Positions 1-12,300 of a stretch of DNA of 64,000 nucleotides are shown here, one piece after another. The position numbers and the translations under genes are program-made. This stretch comes from Setaria digitata (taxonomy: Eukaryota > Nematoda > Chromadorea > Rhabditida > Setariidae). Position 1 is the stretch's first letter, and every line of letters starts with the position of its first letter. The stretch is from NCBI GenBank assembly GCA_003640385.1, contig RCAB01000085.1, positions 62,001-126,000 on the forward strand, in the 5' to 3' direction. The notes under the pieces were generated by a model. The model was not told the DNA's origin. It was given only the letters and a program-made list of their open reading frames with translations, and searched no databases.

Positions 1-206
1 AACATTTATTTTTTTTTCTTTTTTTTTTTATTTTCCCCTTTTTATGACAATTTTTATCACCTGATGGCTCACAACCTCAGAAAAATCTGATAAATATTTC
101 TTTCAGTGATTCATGGTAATGCCAAATATTGTTTCAGACCATCCTACAGCTTCAATAATTTCAGCTAATTTGTGTTAATTAATGCAAATCGCAGAAAGCG
201 ACTTAC

Positions 207-1122
207 TGGTGCTGTACCAGCCAGATAAACTATAAAAGCTCGTCGATATCGTTGTGTAACATAAAACGACACATAAATAACATGTAAAATGCCAAGGCAT
301 ACAGTTGCCAACGAGATAAGAGTTGAGCCTAGTAGAGCCACAAAAAATGTGAATTCAATTCCTGAAAATGCAAAAAAAGATTGTGGGATTGCTGTATGGA
401 TAGAAGTGATGATAAGGTTCTCAGGATGATGAGGAGAAGAAAAATAACTGCCTCAAGAAAGCTTGCCTGGCAAGCATATAATAATATGAACTTGAGTAAA
501 TTGAAAAAATACCATCATAGAAGTGAAAACCAACATATGATAAACTATTTCAAGATTAGTAAACAAAATATACAGCGGTAAATAGTACATGTTTGTTTTT
601 GGTTACTATTTGCAAATTCATTTCTTGCATGGAATGTTACTTTGGTTATTAAAAAAAGAAAAAAGATGAGGTCTTTTCTAACATACAAAATTGACCTAAA
701 GATACTGGAAATAAATAATGTACTATTTAAAAGCCGAAAGGCCTTAAGAATTTTAGATGGAATAGGTGAAAAATTTAAAGTTAATACATTTGAAAACTAC
801 AAAAGGAAAAAAAGAAAAAAATAAGTATTAGGCACTTAAAAGATAAAAGCTAGGAACTCTGAAAACTAAACGATGAACAAAAGAAATGAGAACTTTCGAA
901 GTTGGCCCGAAAGTTTCAAGACGAAAAACGATAAATATTTGATCTGTAAAAGTGAAAAATTTAAATAAATCAATCGAAATTTATAAAATTATTTGAAAAA
1001 AAAAGAAAAAAGAAAGAAAGAATTGTACTCGACAAGTAAACTCGAGCTGTCGGTATTCCAACTGGTCCATTTGTACAATTCAGCAATGAATCAGCGATAA
1101 GTTTTACAATTGTATCGAACAT
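207..1122 (-). CDS. Organic solute transporter alpha-like protein (SLC51A/OSTA family), N-terminal part
   Basis: Only the first 83 residues lie in the window; the rest is beyond the left edge. Exon 1 is 1122-1029 (start MFDTIVKLIADSLLNC, with an in-frame TGA just upstream of the ATG). Exon 2 is 361-207, after an intron ending in TTTTCAG; the codon split by this junction gives Arg, and exon 2 ends in phase at a GTAAGT donor. The protein has a short polar N-terminus with an NCT glycosylation sequon, then a GIPTARVYLS segment, a hydrophobic membrane span (ALLGSTLISLATV) and a basic loop QRYRRAFIVYLAGTAP. That order matches vertebrate OST-alpha, where a Cys/Pro/Thr-Ala segment precedes the first membrane helix and a basic loop ends in a SAP-like turn. 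The family moves bile acids, steroids or other organic anions in membranes, and nematodes have several copies. Family assignment is by remembered pattern and rests on 83 residues. Positions 1-206 are intron, with a T-rich first 60 bases. Confidence 0.55.
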
Positions 1123-2176
1123 TTCTCAATTGAAAAATAATTGTCACTGTTTTCACCAATTTCGACAAATTTATTCTCTTCCGGTTTTAATTACTGACAT
1201 CTGATTTGATAGGAGCTGAAAGTGAAGAATAAGTTTGGAGAAGAAGAGAGTGGAGAAAAAAAGAATGACGGGAATTATTCCATGTTGCTAGATTGAAATT
1301 TCTGAAATATTGATTTAAAACTCTAAAGAACTGTTTAGATTAACGCTAAAACAGTAGTAAAATTAAACTCGTAAGTGAAAAACAGCTAAATGATTATTTG
1401 ACAGACTCATTATCTTAACACAACAGGAATGCTAATAAACAAAATGATAAATGCATTTAAAAAAATTAAAAACTATTTGTGGCCTATACATGGATTATGC
1501 ATTAAGAAAATGAAAATAAAAAATAAAATACCCAAGAAATGGTTAATTAAAATTAGCTTCTTGGCACGGGAAATGATCAATTAAAAGCAGTAGAAAAATA
1601 CTACGGTATATTCCCTTATTAATGTATTAGAGATTATTAAATTAATTGCGATACTCTATTTTGACTACTTCAAACTACTCTTTAGTTTAAAGTTATCCAT
1701 TAAAAAAAAAGGTAAAATGAACGATTTTATTAATGATCAATGAAATCACACACGCTAGAAAACCAATATTTGAAAGTTTGACCGAAATTTGAAAAATTAA
1801 GCAACAACAATTTGTCTCAATGTTGGTTTGCTTTCATTATTTGACAGATGATAGTATGGTGCAACTTTCGGTCTCCCATCACCCTGACCCTGGCCTTATG
1901 ACTTTGCAATTATAAACTCGTGATCGATGATGAATGCTACTGATCTTCTAATTTAAAAATTGTACACTTCTTTGTTTAATGTGAATGTGAAATTCCTGGC
2001 GTTTTTGATCGAGGTAAATTTTTTTTTTTTCAAAATTTATATCTATTCTTATTCTAAATTTATATCTTTATATCTATTCAATTTCCGACCCAATAAATTT
2101 TTGATCAGTGCCATATTTTATCAGCACATCAGCACTTTTCAGAAATCATTATCGCATAAAAATCAATGAATAATGT

Positions 2177-2244
2177 TTGATTCAAATAAATTGTAGCCAA
2201 GGAAAGACGGAGAGAGAATTGATTCAAATAAATTGTAGCCAAGG
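2177..2244. repeat. 26-bp perfect direct repeat
   Basis: Two identical 26-base units beginning TTGATTCAAATAAATTG lie at 2177-2202 and 2219-2244, a 42-base period with a purine-rich spacer. This looks like a local tandem duplication; no function is suggested. Confidence 0.85.
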
Positions 2245-5200
2245 CAGAAAAAGAAATGAAAATGAGGAAAAGTGCCCAGTTATAATTATACGTGTATAAA
2301 GTTATAAAAACAATTTATATTAGCTGTTTAGGCTCCAACATAAAATATCGATTTCTATGAAATGAATTTTATTAAATCATGAAAAGCCTACAAAATAGTT
2401 ACTAATCTACTCATCTGGTATGCAAGGAACGAGAGAGTTGTGCTAGCCTAGTGATCACTTTACCTTTCATTGTAAACAGGGATGGGCCTAGTGACTGGAT
2501 TATTCATGATTATTCTTCAGGTTAGAAATAAATGGATCAGTTGAACTGATCAGGTGCACTATTTAACGATGACTGATTATGGTGAAACAAAAATGCAATT
2601 GAATTGTCAGAGATGAATAAAGATAAACAATGAATGAACAGGTTCTGAAAAATTATTCAAATCAACGAATATAGTTAAATTGTAACAAATTGCTCATTTA
2701 ATAGGCCGAAGCAAAGAAATATTACAATAATTATAGAGTAATTATTAGGAGAAAGGTTATGAAATTTAGTGAATAGTGTGACAAATGAAATAATGATAGT
2801 TTCCTGGCACTGCTGCAATAGTCTGGCAGAAAAAAAAACAGAAAAATAAATTACTTTTTCAAGGTAAGTAATGTTAAAGATGTACTATTATTGCGAGGTA
2901 ACAAAAGACTGAAGACATTCACAAGTCAACACAAAATCTCTAAATATATAGCACATTTTGTGGTAATGCCTGACAACACTAGTTGATTTCAACTGCTTGA
3001 AAATTAACATATATTTGATTGATAAAATTTAATAGAATATGTTTAATGTGATTAATATGGCAGGTATCATTAATTAATGCAAGGAAAAGGATATGTGAAA
3101 TATTTGATTAATATAACTGTTTATTTACTTAATGATGATGTGGAGGTTAAGCTGATGCTATGACGGTTTTTCAATATTAATGATAGTAATAGTTTACTTG
3201 AACCGACCGAAGCGGATGAATTGGACGAAACAATTTGAAGTTAGGGTGGACATTATCAGCTATTTGCTTGCTAACTTGTATGATAAATTTGATTACCAGT
3301 GGAATACAGCCAATCTTCAAAACCTAGAATTAAAATGAAATGAGAGCAAATCTGAAAATAGTTATTTTCAGTGATAATATATTCGAAGAGCGATAATATA
3401 TGGAAATAAGAAAGTCAATAATGGATAGGTAAGGTGAATAATTTAGAGTGTTCAAAACATAGGAACATATGATAAAGAAGACATGTGCTCAAGAGACTAC
3501 TAATAAAACACTTGAGGAAATGAGTTGTGGCAGTTCGAAATAAAACAGAATTACAATAATGCAAATAGACATATTTAATTTTAAGTTTATGCAAATATGA
3601 ACTTTGATTATTATTCACAGAAAACTGAACTGAGATCGACACACGTAGCAAAAATTTTCATTTAAAGTGCGTAAAAGAAAAACTAATTGAAAAGCTAAAT
3701 TAATTTTAATGCAACTAATTAACTCATTTAAATGCAACCAACAAGTTCATTTATGTACAGCCAATGAATTGCATCATATTATCATAAAGGGACATTTAGA
3801 AAACGATATTTCGGAGATATTGATAAGAATTACTGATAAAAACAGATTTTCTTTTTGAGTTATTCTCATGTCTCAAGAAAGGATGTCAAAAATAAGTAAA
3901 CTAACAATAAATCATTTGGAAGCGTGTCATGTTTATTATCACAGTAACTAGTTAGTTCTCTGACCATCTTTACAAATAATGGATCACTGCAAAATTAACA
4001 GAATGGACAATTTTATATAGAGGTTCCTTTTAGAAGATTTTGCAGATGTATGACATCGGTTAGAAAATTTCCTCAAATTTTTGTCTGACTGACCCGAAAT
4101 CTCCTGATTAGACGTTAAACTTATAATAGCGATGGTGGAATTAGGTGTGTGAAGTTTAGAAATGAAGAAAATACAAAACAGAAAAGTAAGAGGAGAAGTA
4201 GGAAGTTAAGCTGACTTCTTTTCAGTTATTTTTGAGACCAATTTTTGATAGTGAAGTTCAAAGACCATCGCATATATCAGCAACTTCGACAAGTCCATAT
4301 ACCTCTTGTTAACAATTACTGATAAATAAAGTGATAAAGGAAAAAATACATAAACACGAACAGAAGTGTTGGTTGCGACAACAATAGTAAGTATAAGAAA
4401 AAGATAAACAAATATAAATGATAAATTGTGATTAGAACTAAAAAAAAAAAGAGGTTAGAGAGAAACACAAAAGAAAAAGGGTCATTTCGCTAATTCTATC
4501 AGTTTTAATAGATTCAGACGTATAGTTATAATGAGGACAACAATTTTAGTTCGTCTCTCTAGCCACAATATATTGTAAAATTCGTGTCCCACCACAACTG
4601 AAAACGCTAAGCATTAAAAATGGAGAATAAAAGTCGCGATTTTTCAAATATTAACTTTTAATTACTCCTTTACGTTAATCAATTATGCAGTGATTAACTG
4701 CACTCCATCGACTTTTTGCTGATTTCATTGCTCATCATAACGTAATTTTGTGAAAATTTGACTTTTTTTCCCAAAATTAATCGGCAAAAAAGGAAAAAGT
4801 CAATCAAGAGTTGAATCACACTAGAAGTAAACTGCTAATTAAAATTATGATTTAAAATTAATCGTTGCTCAAAATTTAAAAAAAGTAAACACCACCTTCC
4901 ATATAAATCATACTTCTGGGTAAACCAAAACATCTACTACCCCTCAATTTTTTCCCCATCTAATAGTTCAAATTTCAATAACACCTAGCAGATTGATTTT
5001 GATAACAGCATAAACTTCTATCAATTTATTCAAAAGTTTCGACTTGAAGATGCAATGTATCTGTGAACTTTTACCCTATTTAAACGCTCGACATATGTCT
5101 ATTTACGTGTTCTTTTTTCAGGTGTGATAACTCAAAAGTACCTTGACGAGACAAAATCATAGGTAAAAAACAATACTTATGACCTAAAGTGTAATAAATG

Positions 5201-6313
5201 ACGATGCTTTTTTAGCTGTTTTATTTTCATCAGGGCTGTTGGGCATCTCCTACAGGTACATGACATTTGGGCAATGACTGTCGTACTTGGAGTGATTCTT
5301 AAATTAAAAAAAAAATAAAAGAGTTTTTTTGAAATGAAAAAATGTGCTAAAAGGCTAAAGATAATAGGAATAAATTATAGAGAAAAAGTTGTAGATAAAA
5401 TTCTATACGATAGGATAAAATGTGAAAGGATGGAACAGAGCAAAGTTTACGCGGAACAAGGCGCGAACAAAAATTTTAATTCTATTTGAAAAAATTCAAA
5501 AAAAAAGAGCTCGGCAACATAATATGAAAAAAATAAACCAACATTTATCTTAAATTCTTAATCTATCATGTTTTTGAATTCTGAAACTTTTATGGGAACG
5601 AATCGTTTAGATGAAATATTTGAACTTTTGTTATTTTCTTTTTCCATTTCAAATTTTCATGGGTAATTTAGCACGATATTTTCGAAAATATTTTCTACAT
5701 TAGGGAATGGAATAAATATATAAATTCATTACAACTATTTTGCTGTCATTTAGGATAACGAAAATTTGAATTGATTTGTAGAAAATCTGAAGCAAATTAA
5801 CAACTCTAAGAGTAATTTCGATTTTAGAACCAAAACGCTTAAAAAAAAAAAATATTCCTAAAGGAGACTGAAATGAATCAACAGGTGGTATTAAATAAGA
5901 AATTTGGAATGAAGTTTATTAAATAAGTACATGAATAGTATGGATGTGATTTGGAGATCGGAGGGCAGGGATAGAAAGAGGAATTATAAGGAGAAAATGG
6001 GCTTATAAGAAATACGGGAATGGACCAGGGTATTTTTTTCATGGATTTAACATAGTAATCAGGAATGCTTTGATTGAGAAAAAGGATTCATTGCGAGTCT
6101 GCGTAGATTTCAGATCCGTTTGAAAGAATTCGTAGTCTGTGTGGAATTTGCTTACAGAGACCAATGTGGAAACTGTTTGTTCAAAATCGATGGAAATATT
6201 GTCAGTAGATAAATGGATGGATGGATGATCAGCTGTTCATCACATAAAACTAAACGTCACTTAATCAGAGATCACCGTTAGTTGTTCTGTTTAGTGAGGA
6301 GACGAATTAAACA

Positions 6314-6418
6314 AAACAACAGATATTAATCAAATAAAACAACAGCTATTGATTAATTGGAACAACAGGTACTAATTAGATGGAATAACAGACAGTGATT
6401 AACTGAAACAATAGCTGT
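6314..6418. repeat. Degenerate minisatellite, about 23-bp unit
   Basis: Roughly 4.5 imperfect units of 22-24 bases, each opening with AAACAACAG or a close variant (AACAACAGG, AATAACAGA, AAACAATAG) followed by an AT-rich tail. The units have diverged, so this is an old tandem array. Confidence 0.6.
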
Positions 6419-6730
6419 AAAGATTTCGGTTTTATGGCAACACGCAATTTGCACTAAGTGGTCTGATGAAGTCTAATTACAGTGGTTTACTTCAATGTGA
6501 AACGATGAGATGCCAAAGATAGTTGGAATCAAAATTAAGTGAAAATGAGAAATTGCTCACTTAGTAGTAACTTTCCCGAAAGGATGGAAATGAGTAGCTA
6601 ATATAAATTACCCCAGTGACCTAATGAAACGTTATTTCTAGACTGAAATAAGTTAGCACTAGCAAGAAAAGAAGCGGAAAATTGAAATTTTTAATTAAAA
6701 CATCATTCATCCATTCACATCCATCCATCA

Positions 6731-6754
6731 GTCAATCAATCAATCAATCAATCA
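6731..6754. repeat. (TCAA)n microsatellite
   Basis: About six TCAA units in a row, shortly after a CATC-rich stretch. A simple repeat. Confidence 0.8.
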
Positions 6755-7919
6755 AAAAAATCAAGTGCTAACGATGGGCAGACGTGTCCTAACTCCAACC
6801 CTTTTGCATTTCTTTTCCATCCCAACAATGCTTTTAAACAAAAATATGAAAGGATAAGTGAAATGGAATAGAAAAATAAATTTCAGAAATTTTCATTCCA
6901 TTAAAATCAGCTACTGATTTTATTTAATGTTCGATGGTGAAACGAAATGCAAAAAAGCTAAGGAGTGAAGGCGGAAGATAGGAAATGTGCTGCTTGTTGA
7001 AATTAAATTTAGCAATTTTCATCTTCCCCAGAAAACTTTTTTGAAGACTGGAAGAAAATGAGACATGAGGAGAGGAAAGGAAAGAAACTAGAGGAGAAAA
7101 ATGACATTAAACAGTCGAACATTTTATTTTCTGTGCCTCGCATTTCGGTGCCACTATGATTTAATTGACAAATTCAATTGCATTCTCCCGATGGGTATTC
7201 TAAGGTGTCTAACTTTTGGGAAGCAAAAGATTACAAAGTTAAGTTAAACCTAGATTAGATGACAAGAAAGTGTGAAATATGAAAATTCTCTGTTCACTCG
7301 AAAAATTCTACTCACTTTTTCTAAGTAAATAGGAGGAAATCAGCTTATTACAACAAACATAGCTTACTTAGCCTTAGCTTATTTTTACTTTTTTTTATGG
7401 AAGTTTCATTCTGACAAATTCAGCAATTTTCACATTTCGATTAATTCATAAAAATTTAAAGTATTTGAAAATTTGTTCTGTTGGCTTGAAGAAAAGAGGA
7501 AAAGTCATGGGAGTTACAGCATAGCAGTCGATTAGAATGATATTAAAATGAGCGTCGAAGGCAAAATGTAATATCATAAAAATTGATGACGGCGAACAGA
7601 ACTGAAGTTATTAATGTGCTTTTTAATAAATTCCACGAAGCGAATATGCTGAATGATATGCGAGATAGGTCGCAAGTTGTTGTAAAAAAAGAAAGAAAAA
7701 ATAGTTTCGTTTATGTGAGACAATTAAAACTGAATAATTAACATTACATTTATAGGTGAAGATACTAAATTATTTACATAATTATTCACAGCGACAGAGG
7801 CGAGAAAGTTGAACATTTTACTAAATTTGAAAATGTTTGGAAGGATAAAAAGGATTCAGTGTTTCTTTTTACTGCAAGTGGAATTGTACCTCGACTTCAT
7901 TTAAGAAGGTGGAAAGATT

Positions 7920-7983
7920 GAGGAGGAGAGAGGAGAGTGTGAAAGAAGGAGAGGGAGGGAAAGGGGAAAAGAGAGAGAGAAAC
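7920..7983. repeat. Purine-rich (GA)n tract
   Basis: About 64 bases almost entirely A and G, with few interruptions, ending in a pure GAGAGAGA run. Long homopurine tracts can form triplex DNA; nothing else marks this as functional. Shorter GA runs occur near 10457 and 18240. Confidence 0.7.
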
Positions 7984-9208
7984 TGAGGAGGTTAGAAATA
8001 TTAAAATTGATGAAAATTAATGTGACACTTCAGCAGTGACAGAATAATGAGTCTCGGAACTTTTACTTCTATCTTCGACTTTTGGAGAGAAACGAGGCGA
8101 TGAATTTGCTTTTTGGGCAGAGATGTTCGTCAAAATCACGATTCTATAAGTATGCTTTGGTAGTGGCAAGGTAACAGTCAGCTGACAATGATATTCAGTG
8201 TCAGATAGCAGACTACAACAATTCTAATTAGTTATGAGTAGCGGCAGTATAAGATAATTGTTTCTAGTCGGCTACTGCTATAAACAAATTTGAGCCCGAA
8301 TAACTTTAATCGTGTGAAAATTTAGATCATCAAAGCTTTGGTTTTTGCTACTCATCATCCATTATTTGAATATGAAGGATTTAATTAGTCTCACTTAGCT
8401 TTAAAATTCCACTTCTTAGTTGTACATTACGCTCTTTCCTAAATGACTATGCTAAGTGTAATAGGATAGAATGGTGATCATTTTCCTGCATTTATACAAA
8501 CATTTCAGTCCTTCCAATTTTAACTACTCCTCTTGCCGAAATAATTTCCGCAATTGATCGTTCGGCAAATAAACAAACGGATAAATAAAAAGCTACGATA
8601 GAACATGTATTTTATGACTGAGAGTTCCGCGATGCACAATTCTAGTGATCCGGAAATAATCGTATGAAAGCCAGAAAGAAAAAGTGCAAAAGAAGAAAGA
8701 GATGCATTGAAGGGAAGATTTGGCATTAATTAGTAATGAGTAATGAGATACTGTTAATTAAGTTATTCTGCCTTTTAGACGTACGTGAAATTCTGATGTC
8801 ATGACAACGTGGGTTACAATTTTATGCCTTTGATTCAGTCTCCACACAAGCCGATAATATAATATGCTAATGAGATGATTCAAAATCAAATTCAGAACAT
8901 TCTTCTGCTTCCTAATTTACCAATCAAATTATATATCAGTGAGGTTTTTCTAAGCTACAAGTCGATGATCTTTAAGATTTTCATATTAGTAAAGTTTAGT
9001 GGCTATATTTGCCACTATTTTACAATAATTCATTGGTATTCATTCATCGTAGTTACATGATGACAAATTTTGCAATCCAATAAAATTGTTATTTAGTAGT
9101 TGTAATAATTAGCAATACGTGCAATAAACTTATTCGCTTATTAATTTCAACTTGGTGTTCCACAGCTCTAATGCAAGATTTGAAATGCATGCACTCTACA
9201 AAAAGTTT

Positions 9209-9313
9209 GAATGCGCGCATTCTGAGAAAAGCTTGCATGCATTCATTCATCCTGTTAAAAATGAACTCATTTTGTGGCAGTGAAATAAAAACTGGAATGC
9301 AAAATTTGCATTC
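9209..9313. repeat. Cluster of short perfect inverted repeats (GAATGC/GCATTC)
   Basis: Three inverted repeats fall within 105 bases: a 14-base palindrome of GAATGCG-CGCATTC at 9209-9222, an AAAATGA-AC-TCATTTT hairpin near 9259-9274, and a 19-base GAATGCAAA-A-TTTGCATTC at 9295-9313. Isolated GCATTC motifs lie between them. The shared GAATGC ends suggest a decayed small inverted-repeat element, or a set of binding sites for one dimeric factor. Confidence 0.6.
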
Positions 9314-12300
9314 TTAATTTTATGAGTGCAATAAATTTTACTGTGCATTTCTTTTTGCTCAGTCAAGAATAGAATTATTTCAAAGTTCACTGAAGGAAGT
9401 AATGTGTTACGCTTTGGAAATGTCGCACTAATTAATTATCATTTCTGCTATGCCTGCTACTGTTATTATTCTTTTTATTTGAGATTTCAAAATACTTTTT
9501 TACATTCGATAGTAACTATCACTTCCTGATCAACTAACAATCAATAATTTGCTTTCAACAAGTATTTCACAATAGATAAGTTAGTAAATAAACAGGGTTG
9601 TAAAGTAATGTGCACGCTAATGTTTGAACAAATTAAAGCTTACTGCAGCTGCATGCACGCATGAAGCAATATTTACTTTGCGACAATCATTCAAAAACAG
9701 TTTTTTTATTTCACATGTTAAATTATTATTACTAGCACTACGAAAACTTTTCAAGGTATATTTGCACATGCGCTTTTTTCATTCATGGAAGTAGCAATTG
9801 GCGTAGATGTCTCATACCGTCAGTTATACTTCAAATAAATCTTCATTCACGAGAGATAAAATGATAATAAAAGCATTTTATATACTACTGATTAATATAC
9901 TTATAGCAACAGATAAGCTAATTATATTTGAGGCCTATTCTTGACAAGTTTAATTTAAAAACTATGAAACATATTCAAATTCATCGTAGTTTTTTTAGAT
10001 ATACATTATTAAAATGATGAAATAAGTAAACAAGAAACTAACAGAATCAACACAATGCTTCCAAACAATGAATAGCATATAATATTTGAAGGATAATCAA
10101 TTATCGAACAGGTGGTGTGATCACCTGTGACAACACCACTACCAGTACTACTCCTCACTGCCGAATCGTTCGTTGCCATTACTATAACAGAAATGGAAGA
10201 GACGGGCTGATGACCTAATTATCGATGGAAACTATTTTGTCGATGGGACTTCCGGATCCTTCATTGATTGAATCTGCTACTGCATATCTTTCCATTTCAG
10301 CAAATTCTACTGCTTGCTCTACTTAAACATACATGGATAGTTTGCAACCCTCCGAAAACGTCTTAATTAACAACTGTAAGCTAGATAAGTCGCAATTTGG
10401 AGAGAAAACTTGGTATGTCACTGATTATGATTGTTCAACATTTGCAGCATTTTCGAGAGAGAGAGAGAGAAAGAAAGAGGGAGAATGGTTTTTCCGAAAA
10501 GGGAATTATGATGGAATTCTAGTCTGTTGCAGTTTCTGGAATTCATGTGATTCTTATTGAATGTCGCTTAAGTGAAAAGTGATGCCCATTCATTTTTAAG
10601 ACAGAAAACTTGCTTTGAAATAAAAAATTAAATAATTAATTAATTGCAGCTATTTCGGTTCAACTCTTACACTGATATCTAAAAAAAAGAAAAAATGGTT
10701 ATTGTAAATAAGATTGGTTTTTTAAACTAAGTTTTCGAATAGTTTCAATCAAAAATATTTCACTCTCTCCTGACTAAAGTACCTCTATGTATTTGATGAC
10801 GAACATTTAATGCATTATCCCCTAAACATGAACATGGAAAAATGGAGTCTAAAATAGAGTTGCGAAGTAATCACCGTTCTAATGTAGCAGTTTCTCTGGA
10901 ACGAAGTTTTTCTACTTTTCACGGATCGAAATGTCTTAATTTTCTTACTGAGCAGTTTTCCAGGGAAAATCGATTAGAAAGAAGTTAATTTCTAACTAAC
11001 AAAGCAAGTAAACTTTGCAAAAATGATAAATGCGAGGTCTGCAAATGGAAACTGTGTGATAATCAATATGAAATACATTGCAAAAAATCTTCAGTTCTTT
11101 TGCCACGAAAGAATTCTTTAACGAAATAATACTTTACTGATAATTATTAGTTTACTGACATTATATTAGTAGCATTTCAGGAAACTTAGCAATAAGTTTA
11201 AATTAAATATACGGAAAGTAATGATAATGGTACAGATGCTTTGCCAACCAACTTGCTAGTACTCTTATTCTTTATTATATATGTAGGCTAGGGTACACAG
11301 TGCGTGTTATATACGGTTACGTGTAAACGTGAGCCCGTGTGGGTGTGCGTATTTCAAACGGTTTCAACGGAGCGATTTTGAGGATGCATGCAAATTTTCT
11401 GTTGTTTCTTTGAAAATGACGAATGTCGTGATTACTTTTTGAAAGAGGTGGGAAATGACGGAAATCGCTGCCGAAAAGTTGAAATTTTCGGAATTTACAA
11501 TGTAATTGATTAATGGAAAAGTGATAAAAGCTGTATTTCTACAGGGAATGATTAAGGACGGATTCCGGATACTTAGTGCAGATCAAGGATCGATTTCGGA
11601 TGGTCAGTGCGAAACGATCAGGAATGAATTCCCGAAGAAAAGGGCGAAATTGTTTGTGTTCTCGGCTGAGAGAGCGGAAATCAAAATGAATGAATGAATG
11701 ATTATAGAAAAACATCATCAATCACTTTTGTTTTCTTTTCCTTTGTGTTTTTGCAAAGTAATTACAGAAAATAAACTATTTCTTTTTTTTTTTTTGTTGT
11801 AAAAATAACTTTTTTGCTCTCAAATTCACATTTCGACAGTATGCAAATAATCGAAAAGCAGTAGCATGATCAGCTAATTAAGCGTAAAAGTTAAATTGGT
11901 TGTAGTGTCAGTTGCAAAGTATTTAGAATGATATTACCTTTTTGTGTGAGAAAATAAAACAAAAAAATTAGAAATGACTTTTTTTAGTTGAAGAAAAATG
12001 TTCCTTCTCACTTGTTTGTCTTAAGTACAATTCTTTTTCTCAAATGTCAATTTTAGATTTTTTCAGATTGTTTTTGGATGAAATTCATGCTACTAAACGA
12101 ATTTGCACATCAGAATTCGATGGTCGTGATCCTGATTCCGATCCTCGTCTCCCAGTGTGAACATTTGGAAGATCAGTGCGACAAAATTTAATCAAACAGA
12201 AAGAAAAAGATGGATTTTGGATTTGTGTCATATAGAAAACTGAAGCAAGAAAGGGAAAAGAGAGAAAGCGAATCATGCTTGGCAAACCGGTTTGATAAGG

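Larger units (their letters stand above)
1123..9100. other. Intergenic, gene-poor
   Basis: This is the first part of a roughly 17.5 kb gap between two divergent genes (OST-alpha-like, minus; mig-14, plus). Open frames here are short, AT-biased and lack matching splice sites. I see only simple or degenerate repeats, listed separately, and no RNA gene. The 5' untranslated region and promoter of the OST-alpha-like gene must lie in its first few hundred bases. Confidence 0.6.
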
